From Branchiostoma floridae (taxonomy: Eukaryota > Chordata > Leptocardii > Amphioxiformes > Branchiostomatidae), in NCBI RefSeq assembly GCF_000003815.2, contig NC_049994.1, positions 2,393,449-2,457,448 on the forward strand: DNA of 64,000 nt, read 5' to 3'. Position numbers and translations under genes: made by a program. The notes below the pieces were generated by a model. The model had not been told where the DNA came from. It saw only the letters and a list, made by a program, of their open reading frames with translations, and did no database searches. Of the stretch, positions 12,250 through 24,200 are shown in pieces; within the stretch, counting starts at the first letter, position 1; each line of letters opens with the position of its first letter.

Positions 12250-15200
12250 CTTATCAAACATCAGCAAGAAGGTAAGATGATGATGTGTAATATTCTAACC
12301 AATGTTTATATCAATTTCTATGATCTAACGTTCAGATCATTACAAAATGTGACCACTGTTATTCAACAAAACTCTCTCAAAATCCACTATGAAATCTTCC
12401 TCCCACGGAAATCCACTTAGGTGCTGGTTTGGGCTGCTTCAACCTGCTACATTAAACTAAAGTGACATATTTTAAATGTTTTCGAGGATAAGAGATTTGC
12501 AATTTTTCTGATGATACATTTTTATAGAAACAGGAATGCCTGAATGTACCCAATTCGCATTATTTCATTTGGTCTTTGCAGTCTAAAACCTTTGTGTTGT
12601 AACGAGTAGAACATACTTTGCCATGTAGTGGAGAAAGAAAGTCTTGGCCATTGGTGACAGACTCCCCTCCTTGTCGTGGAGGCTGATGATGTACATGGTG
12701 AAGAACAGGAAAAGTCCCATCAGCCCCATGCAGACGACGATAAGCGTGGCTGTAATATGAATCATGGCATTTGTTTTGTTTCAGTACATAACCGGTAAAA
12801 CATCTTACGTCGTTGCCAGGTTTGCACTGAAGAGCATAAGCTACAAGTCCACTCACACCGGAAAGGACTCCTACTCTTTTCAATTAACAGATACCCGAAT
12901 GTTCTCTGAATGGCTTTATCTGATTGGTCCTTGAAAAATAACTTAAAGGTTCTTGAATTTAAAAAAAAGTTATTACGTTAATTACATTCCCCACCTTCCC
13001 GAAGTCCATTCAGGTAACTAAGGAGCTAAAGAAAATCAGTCTATGTATCTATTTGTTTATTCTATCTTAAGACGTGTGGGTGACCCCTTCGTCGTGTATA
13101 TATGAGCAAAAATAAGAATATGACAATTTTCTGTCCTCACCGAAAAACGGCAGCGCCCCTTTAACAGGAAGTACCTCCGTGACAAACACGAGAGACACGA
13201 CCATGGAGAGCAGGATGGTCACTCCGAAGGAGATCCGGTCTCCCCTGTCTATGGGCATGATAAAGGTGATGGTCATCAGCACCACCAGGATGACGCAGGG
13301 CCCAACGGTCGTGGCGATGTGGAACAGCGGGATCCTCTCCAGATGAACCGCGAAGCACGCCTTCTTGTTGCCTTCTGCGAAGATCTTGTCCTTCCGATTC
13401 CATTCGCCCTCCTGTTGTGGGGGAGACCAGACGTCACAGGTACTGCCCCCTCCGCATTCTGTGTTTCACAAATCATTACAAAAAATGATTGTCAATGAGA
13501 GATATTTCCTGGCATGATTAGTTTTCTTTGTCTCGGATATTCTTATCTTTGGCCGCATTAAGCAAATTGCATCATTAACATCCTCTGCAAAATAATGAGT
13601 TAGGTCGAAAAAATTGGAATAAATGACGTTTTTATTCCAGTGTTCAAGAAGTGAACTAGTGTAGTAAAATTGGCACTAGTGCGGTAGACTATCACGTGCA
13701 AAGTTGTCAACTACCTTCATGGCTTCCATATTGGTGCCACTTTTACAACTATCAAACTAGTTTCACTTCCAAAACTACAGATATGGTTCCTCCCTAGTGT
13801 CATTTCTACAAGTACAATCTTTAGGATACAACAATACATATTTCTGGAAGCGGCCTAACCTGAAATAAGGTAATGGAAATCTTTATTCCACTCAAATAAA
13901 CACAAATGAAATAAAATCAATTCGTGGCATATTCACAGCACCTTACCTATGGTTTGTTCAATTGCAGAGGACACAGAGAAACAGATGTGGCATTCCATGG
14001 TGTCAGCAGGGAAGAAGAACGGCTTTGCATCGCAGATGGTGCTTGTCAGAGTCTCCACCCTCCATGTTACAGTACCATCGGGTCTGATCAGGATCGGTAC
14101 GCCCTTTTGCAAGCCTTGGTACTTACCATCGGCACTGTGGGGTAACAAACAAAACATCATACTATTTCTAATAACATGGCTGATTTCGTTCTGGAAGAAG
14201 GTCAACAGATTTCTCAACACACGCATGTACACAGACACATAAACACAATCAAACGCACACATACCATTTATCATATTAATAACATATTTAACATGATGTG
14301 ATGTTGATGATATGATGATAGTTTACTAAGAGACCATCACATACTTCCTCTTCAGAGTAAATGTAGGTGTCCAGATGCTGCTGTCCCGCACAATGAGGGT
14401 CTGGATGTTCCCGTAGTACTCTGGCCACCACGTCAGCCGGCTGTCCTGCCAGGTCTGGCAAACAATTTAATTTTCTGAATATTATTCCACTTCGTGGAAA
14501 AGTCGCGAAATGCAAAACGACAAAATGGAATATTTTTTCAAAGAGCCTGAATGTGCTATAACTGCGTCTACTTACGAATTCGATGACTAAAGTGGCTACA
14601 AGAAGCTCCTTCTTTTCGTCCTGAAAAATAAGAGTTACAACATCAATTACTTAAATTCTGTTATCTCTTTGTACTGTCTATAAATAGATCTAGAAGAATC
14701 TCACATATATAAGAGATACTAAAGCTTACCAGGTCGGTGATCTGTTCCACAGTGCCACTGAAGGTGATTGCTGTGTCAGCATCAGGCGCCTGGTTGGGAC
14801 TGTACCCGTAGAGCAGGTCATCTTGCAGCGTACCTTTGATGTCCACTAAGGAGGGGGATGGTGCATACACATGGTTATACCCCTGTCACATTTGGCGAAA
14901 ATCGACCGGACGACGATTCTGCGGCAATCGCTCGGGCCTCGCCTATAATAATAACTTCTTGCACAACAATTGTACAAGGTACAAAGTATGGCTTATATGT
15001 GACATTGACGGTTTTCAGGTGAAGAATACGCGCAAACCTCTGTCGATCTAAATATGGCCGATCTTCCATCGATACGCCCAAAGATCGTGGATAATGTGAC
15101 AGGGGTATTATTAAGACGCATCAAATAAAGATCGAATTTAGTGCCAAGATGTTTGGAATACTAGATGAGGTAAGTCACAGCACAAAACAGTGATGTAGGC

Positions 15201-18200
15201 AAAGTTGTCGAAATACTTCTACATTTGTAAAACAAGAAGAGACATCTAAGCAGATTTTATAATTTAGCAAACTAAGGTAGCTGAAAGGCATATCTGACCT
15301 TTGGGCACACGTAAATATAATGTAAAATAAAAGTATTTTATGCGTAATATGATTTAGAGGTATTTAAATGTGTTGTACATGCAGACAGAACTGATTAGTT
15401 ATTATGTCCAGAAAGAAACAGAAAATGTTTCTGTTTAATAACTGTGGCAAACGTTTCTTTTATAGCTGACAAATAGAGATTCCTCTTCATATAATAATGA
15501 TATCGTATTTTTGCTCTCATCTCGGCTCGGACAAATACATTGATCATGTAGAAAGTGATACAACTGCTTTGAAGAAAACATACCAAATGTTCATGCGACA
15601 CGTTCAAACTTCCTCTAAGCGCTAACTTTACTGTGCACATCTTTGTAGAACATGCAGAATTGTTCAGACCGACAAATCTCTCACAATCACCTGAACAGCT
15701 GGGCTTGTCATATTGCCAGATGCCCCCTTGGAGGCACCTGACTCTGCTGGTATGTCTGGAGTCCAGAGTGTACCCTTCGTCGCAGGTGTACGTGACCTTT
15801 TCTCCCACGCGGTAGAACCTCTTGACAGGGCTTCTACTACCGAATGTTGGAAGACCCATGTCCAAGCAAACGCCTTCTAAATGAAATAGGAATCATCATG
15901 CTTTATTTTCAGCATAGATCAGAGGCGATGAGCAGAAGTTGGGTGTGACGGGTTGTTCAGTGTAATACGACCAGCTGCTGCCGCGCCGCGTGCCTGCGAA
16001 GCTGGTGTGTTACATCGAATGTTGGTTATACCGGCTACATAGATACAGATTCAGAAGCTGGTGTGTTACGCCGAAGGGCGGTTATACCGGCTATATAGAT
16101 ACAGATACAGAAGCTGGTGTGTTACGCTCAAGGGCGGTTACACTGGCTATATAGATAAAGATACAGACCAAGACTCTTGACAAGTTTTCATACATACATG
16201 TCCGAAAACCTGGAAATGCGTTCAAGTGACCTTGGGTATATGGTCCGAAGGACCTTGGGAATATGGTCCGAATGACCTTGGGAATATGGTCCGTGTGACC
16301 TCGGCGATACGGTCCTAGTGACCTTGGGAATATGGTCCGAGTGACCTTGGGAATATGGTTCGAATGACCTTGGGAATATGGTCCTAGTGACCTTGGGAAT
16401 ATGGTCCGAGTGACCTTGGGAATATGGTCCGAGTGAATTTGGGAATATGGTCCAAGTGACCTTGGGAATATAGTCCGGGTGACCTTAGGAATATGGTCCG
16501 AGTGACCTTGGGTATATGGTCGGAGTGACCTTGGGAATATAGTCCGAGTGACATGGGAATATGGTCCGAGTAACCTTGGGAATATGGTTCGAGTGACATG
16601 GGAATATGGTCCAGGAAAGTTATTCCATCTTGGAAATACAACTTACTGCAAGGCATGATGTCATCACATGGCGCCGTGTAATACTCTCCGTATCCGTCTC
16701 CGCCATCCACCATACAAAATGGCTGCTCGACCCCATAAGGGTTCCGGCAGTAGTTGCTGTCCAGATTAGCCCAGGGGTACGCGTTCACTAACATAACAAA
16801 CAGGACTACCTGCACCCTTGACCACTCCACACAATCTGCCCTGGAAGCTGTACCGCGGTAATTTATGCCACTGCCATGGTAGCAAACTGGGAAAGAGAAA
16901 TGGCCAAACACTAGTAATGTATCGTATAAATGTACTAACTGATGCATGGCGAATCTGTGCGACGAAAGTTACATCAGAACTATGACATTTATTGTAACCG
17001 GTAGTGAGTTTCATATGTATATATATATATATGACTCATCTTAAAGTAAAATTGTTTAAAATTTGTAGAAAGACACTTCCATGATTGAAATTTGAAATGA
17101 GAAGTTGATCTTAAAGATGCCTGAGGAGATTTGATGTATTTGTCAGTTGCGAGATCATGATGTCATAGAAAGGATTTGACTAAAATCATAGGTCTATTAT
17201 CTCTGTGTTAAAGTGGTAAGCGTAAGCAATGTATTAAACTCGTCCTGCAGTCTGTTGTGTAATTTTTGGGAATATACTTGTAGTCGCGTCTATTGTCTTT
17301 TTAAGTGGGGAAATGAGGCTGTACATGTACAGCGACCAGACCATTGAACTGTACGTTTGCTTCTTACAAGGGTAAGTGACTAAATCCTCTTCTATACTAA
17401 ATTCATATATTCAGAAACAGTCTAGAAAAAGGTATCAATCATTTTGTAGGTGTTAATACCAGTCGAAAGTGACAAGTCTAGTCTTCCTCCTTACCTTCGT
17501 TGTGGTTCGTCTCTGGTTCAGGGTTCCAACAGGGGTGAGGTGGTGACGGAAACAGGTCACAGGTAGGGAACCGGTTCTTCGTCCGGTCATCAGCCATGCG
17601 GAGGACTTCCTCACACCACGAGCGGCACGGCAGCAACTGTGTGCCCCTACAATGTACAATAAAAGGCAGGTTAGACTTGCCGTTCTCTTCTCCTGTCTAT
17701 ACACAATCTGGATAGAAACGGGTAGGATAGACGTGCACATGTGAGGTTTGTTATGCTCTACCGACCTCCAAAGTAAAATCAAAATTAAGAAATTTTAAGC
17801 GCGAACATCTTTTTGTAATAGTGAGTATGAACATGTCTGATATTAAGTTGAATGTATGTTCATTCCCGAATAATTGCCATAATAATCAATCCGATGTGAC
17901 CTTTACTCATAAGAACGAGGCCGTGTTGTCTCCATGTGGAGACGAATTCTAGGAATGGCTGTTCTCTTCGGAGACAAGACATTCAGTTTCAGTTTATTTA
18001 TTTATCCAGGAAAATACATCGCCTACTGGCGTTTTTCAATACCTCCTGGGGGACTGGGAGACCGGGAGACATCGCGGGAAGATGACCGTAGATGCAAATT
18101 CCCGGAACTCAGGATGACGGTTCTCTGCGTTGCTGTTAGAACTGTCGAGCAGGTCCACGACAGGGGAATTACGTATCTCCTCAAACGTCGTCTGGCCCAG

Positions 18201-21200
18201 CTGATTCGGCAGCATCGTAAGTCTGTCGCCGAGCTTCAGATCCACAGGAGTCGGCAGGCACACTGACAGTTATAACAATGTTATTTCATTTATTTTTACG
18301 AGAATACAAATACAGAAACTAAAGCTGAAATAGTTTTAAAAAAACTCCGTACGGGAGAAAAAAAAGCCTAGTTTGCTTATATACAAACCCTACTCATTTA
18401 ACAACAAATACTAATCACAATTCTACTGCAATAATTGAATAAAGACTTGAGCTATCTCTGAGTACTCATTATCGGGTATTTATTTTTTCAATATGAAATT
18501 TGACATACATGACATATTAGAGAAATTAAAACTCGGTATGTTCTACATCAGTTTTTTTTCAAATTTAATTTCCTCAAAGAGACGGGAGTCGCCTGGAGTG
18601 CGTGCAGATGACATTTCCCGCGTCTTTTGTTATCAGCGGAAAGAACATAATTTATAACATTAACTTTTATCAATCAATCCTGTTTCCGAGAGAAAGCAGG
18701 AACGGATCCGTGATAACTTTATTTACTTATCTAGATTTAACACGGTTGTGGAAGGATTGACGTAACATGTGACTATCACTATTTGATCATCGTTGAAGAG
18801 GTTCATCAGTCACGTATGAATACAGTTAATTCCAATTTTTTTCAATCAATGACTGTTTTGTAAGGTAAGGTACATACCTCCCAAATTTTCGATGTCTAAC
18901 AGCACATCGTCGTCATGGGGAATGATCTAGTCTCAATTATCGCGAGAGAACACGAGAAAATTTGGGAGGTATGTACCGTTACCTTACAAAAACAGTCATT
19001 GATTGAAGAAAATTGGAATTAACTGTATTCGTAAGTGACTGATGAACCTCTTCAACGATGATCAAAAGGTGATAGTCACCCGTTATGTCAATCCTTCCAC
19101 AACCGTGGTAAATCTAGATAAATAAATAAAAAAAATTGGAATTAACCGCCTTTGGAGCTCTTTCAATATGTCAACCAAGAGACCAGCCTGTAAGGTTTGA
19201 TCCACACACACCGGGAAAGTCCCCTACTCTTTGCGACAAGTGTGGCGGGTCCTTTAACGTGCGTGAGGTGTGGCTCTCCCCAAACACAGGGTCTCCATTT
19301 AATGTTTTATTCGATCCGAAGCTAGGTACTCATTTTCACCAGAGTAAAGTCGTTTAAAGTGCCTTTCCCAAGGGCACAATATCGGTGGCACGGCAGAGTT
19401 CGAACTCGAGACCTCTCGGTCCCGAGCCAAACACGCCACCGCTGCGCCACCGTTGCGCCACTGCTGCGCCACCACTGCGCTATGCGATCTCACTGCTTAG
19501 GCTTAGGTCACATTTTCAAACCGGGGCCCGGCAGGGCAGTTTACGGGAATAGTATGACATGCATCAAAATACACAAAATGTCAAAATAAGACTCATGGGC
19601 ATGATTTGTGTATATTTCTAGGTATACGGTGTATTTTTTTTTGTTTATTACAACTGCCCGGACGGGAAATGTGACCTAAGCCTTACCGCAACCTTCCTCG
19701 TCACTCCCGTCCGAACAGTCCATCCAACCGTTACACCGCTGCAACGCCAGGATGCAGGAACCTTCGCATGGCAGTTTCCCGGGGGAGCAGCTGACATCTG
19801 CGTAGGCAGCATGAAACGGCCTGTTAACTCTGCTAACTCACTAAGTAATGCTGTGATCATGACATGTTTAAATTCATGTCTATTAATTCCCCAGTAAGAG
19901 AAAAAAATGCGATAGCACCCCTCTATCAAATTACTTCACTAGTATATAACGTTAGACAGTTATTGAAATGACCGTTTGAAAACAACTGACCTGGCCTCCC
20001 CAGTGCCACGTTGACACCCTCCACAGGGACTGAAGGGACGTGATATTGGCGGTTAGCAGTCATAGATAACAGATTCGCTTGTACATAACTGTTATAAGCG
20101 AATAATCTATTTATTTTTAATCTATTTATGCAAGTAGGCTAATTGAAAGGGTACAGACAGTAAAAAAGTGTCTATTCTATGTCTATTATTCAGCTATATC
20201 ATGATTCTACATAACTCACACGTTTTCAATGATTAGTGAGTTCTGTGATTTTAACAGGAATGTAGTTTTTTGGAGGTCTACTAGCTGGTCATAAGAATAA
20301 AGTCAGCATTCATTTGTATAGTTGTATAAGCCAGGACTCGGTATATGTGAATTTTTTGTAGTGCAGACTTACCTGACAATATCCGGACTTCGCACAGGGT
20401 CAGTATTCTTGATGGTCCAGGCAGACGGACGGCTACATAGCGCCCCCGCATCCCCGGACAGGAGACGGAAATGGACGGCTGGGTCACGTTGATGTGATGG
20501 TCACCTCCACACTGGGGGTTGGTGCTGACCTGGTCGGAGTCCCCGATGTGGATGTTGAAGGGGTTAAGCCGATCACGACAGCAATCCTGGCGGTTGACTA
20601 TGACCACTCTGTAGATATTTTAGACAATGTGTTAGAGTTTTTTTTTTACACAACCCATTCTTTCTTCACCTGCTGACGCACCTATAACTCCAGTTAGAAG
20701 CTCTGAGGAAGATGTCTGACAGATATCGAAACGTCAGCAGGTGAGACAAACTGGTTGTGTAAAAAATCTTGTATGTCATATGATCTACCAACCTGATGGC
20801 ATTATTTTCGGAAGAGCTGGTATGTCATATGATCTACCAACCTGATGGCATTATTTTCGGAAGAGCACATAGGTTTTATACAAATATTCGGATGAACGTT
20901 CCTATAAAAAGTATAAACATCACATAATGTTTATACACTTATATAACACTCGAATCATCGTAGAAATCAGGAGAACAAAATATAGTTATATGTCCTAAAT
21001 GCTTAATGCTGATAATCGTACGTACACAAACGCAAAGACAGTGATATTTAGTTCAACCTGTCTATAGCGAACACTCAAGGGAATTTAAGAAAAAAAAAAC
21101 GTGTTAGCTGCTATAGACAGAATTGTTGATGCTTGGATCAAATAGGAAAAATCTGAGGACCATTGAAAAGAGGCCAGAATGACCAGGAGGTCCGTATGCA

Positions 21201-24200
21201 GAGGTAGCACAGGTTTTTCTGCGTTTGTTTTTCGCGGGTCTGCACTTTTGTGTGACTTAATTAGTTTTGCATCTTTACTCTAATGACCGACAGATGAACA
21301 TAAATGTATAAATCCCTACCTATCAACCGCATACGCTTGTCCGAGATCCACCCACCAGGTGGCATTGTCCTCCCCGTCATGTGCAGTGTTTGTGCAGGAG
21401 GCAGAGTCCCAGTCGGTAGCGGTGTTCCCGTCTACGGCCCGGCTGGCGATCCCACCCCAACCGGTGCTGGTTTGGAACGCCGGCTTCCCCAGGGCGACAT
21501 TGACAGCTACCAAATAAACAGACTCTTTTTACACAACCAATGCTTTATTCTCACCGATGTTTCGTCTGTCGCCTTCTTCAGGGCAATTCTGACTGGTTCA
21601 CACGAATTGATCTTCTGTCACAATCTTGCCATACCACGGTATCGTTAACTAGTCATCAAATGTTCTTGATCGATTGATGTGTAGGAAAGCATTTGAATGT
21701 TGAGGAGCCAATGTAGTTAAAGGGGCATTCCACTCCAGAAGGGGGTGGTGTTTTCCGATAGATAATGTGTCAATGAATACATAATCAGCCGAGTTTTGTT
21801 GAGTTCATGATCACCTTGGGATAAATTACGCAATGTGTGTTTTGTAAAACAATATGACACTCACTAAACCCATGCAGATCCTACCAATGCATTCCCTATA
21901 CGTGTAGACACTTCCTTTATCGTGAATAATTTCGGCATAAATGAGGGGCGCTAAGTACATCAAGAAGTTCAATTGTTCACAAGATATCAAAGAACACATA
22001 ACAAGACGTATCTTTCTTAGCGCTCCTGAGATTAGCTTTGTAACCTTACCGAAAAAATTGGTATTGTATTGTATTCAACCATAGGATTAATTCAATTAGC
22101 GGGTACTTGGGGAGTTTAGTAGAAGACTGAATGCTTTTGAGGCACGTGGAGTAACTGGATACTTTATCGTATGATGTGAAGTAGTATGTTTTTATTATTT
22201 CCTAAAATTAATATCTATCGAAAAATAACACTCCCGTGTGGAGTGGAATGCCCCTTTAATACAGATGGAAGAAGATCATAACACAGAATTAACCCTTAAA
22301 CTGCCAGATTTTCGGTGCCAGGGTTGGCTGCTGACCTCCAAAAAGAAACCCCCGAACAAGTCCCTAACTTTCGGGGTTCGTGCGCTAACTTTCGGGGTTC
22401 GTGCGCTACACGCACGAAAAGCTGCTACTTTGGGGGAATACGCTATCACGGATATATCCGGGCGCGACACAAAGGGCATGTAAAGTGGACAACTTAGTGA
22501 TCACTGAGCGACAGTTGTGTGACCACTGAGCGCCGACTGCAAAAGCGCTGAGTGACAGGCAAACGTGAAGATCATTTTGAAAGGGTGTGGCTACGGCTGC
22601 ACGACCTACTTAACGATCGCACTACTTATTAAATTCAAATCAATGTTACCCTTTAGTAAGCATTTACTTTGAAACTTCCTTGTATCCATGTTTCTATAGC
22701 TTATAAAACAATACGATTTTTCCTTTACCTCCGTAGAAGTCCAGCTCTGTGAGCCATGGCTGCCAGCCCGAGTGGGTCTCGGTAATTAGGAACCTCCAAT
22801 ACTGAGCTGTTCCCTGGAACCCACCGAACTCCTGCCGCTCGTCCGTCCCTCCCTGCACGGTAGTAACGGTCACGACGTCCTCCCAGTTGTACGGACTCCC
22901 AACCTGCGACTTTTGCAGCGTAAAGGCTGCAGTGTCATGGGTGGTGTCTCCGTAGTTGTTTACAGCGACGCGGGTGATAGTATGGGGCACTGTGAGGTTC
23001 AGTACAATGTACCAGTTGTTGTAGTTCTGACCCGTACCCCTAGGGTTCCAGTAGGTACCAGTGTCTCCATCCAAGGCTTTTGTGGCATCATACGTCACTC
23101 CGTTGTGTACCTTCGGTGTGCCGGCGGAGTCCACAACCCATGACGGATCCCTTACCAGCCACACACCTGGAGAAGTATGACACATGGCATCATTTCTCTG
23201 TCAATATTTCGTATAAAAAAAGGTACCTTAACTAAACGTAAATGTGTCTTATATTAAATATGGAGCGATCGATATGACACACATTACTCACCACCACAAC
23301 GGCACACGTACACTTGTAGTATATACAGTATATGGCAATATATCTGTTTCAAAAATACAGGAGCTATATACGTGACGTTTGACCTATATTTACGTCACAT
23401 GGGACGTAAAATACGTCACGTCCGACCTATTACGAACACGTCACATGAAAGCGAAGCATACGTGACTTAATTGTATCGATTAACTTAGTTAACTATCAAT
23501 AACTAGAAATTGAGCGGGACCTTATTTGTCCACGTTACAGGCGACGCGTGTGCCCCGTAACGCGATAGCGAGTAAGGACACCGTACATACGCAGCGCATA
23601 TAAGCAGGGCCTGCATATACGGTAACCTGGCAATCACACAGAAATCGCATGTTCAACTCACTTACCACTTGCGCAACGAACGATACACACAACCGGCTCA
23701 CGACCAGGCGTGGCGTGCAGACCACATACTTACACCTTACGCAGCCGTGCAAGTGACGCGCGTTGAGACGTACTCCCTCCCTTCTCTTACTATTCCTTCC
23801 CCACTTTTTCAGAAAAACATGACTCCCCAAAAACGTACGGACCAAAAGCACGTACGGTGGGTTGTGCCCTTAGCTTAAGACGTAATTTAAATATCGTCAT
23901 CAGGTATATGATATCGCAATTCAGGCGATACTGTATCGTTCTGTTTTGTACATTGTATATCGGAATATCGTATCACAAAACGTGCGTTAAAGTGCGTAAT
24001 GATTATGGCCATAGATTACAATTATGTTGATCACTGTTCATTGTCACATGCATGTTCCCCATGTTTCTACCATGTATTTGCAATTAGCCTTCGGGCATGA
24101 TCTTGCAAATAAACTTTCTATTATAAAGATTCTTCAATTGACGCAGTTCATATTTCCGTCTGGATGTTGTTTTGATCGGACAATTCTTTCATACAATATA

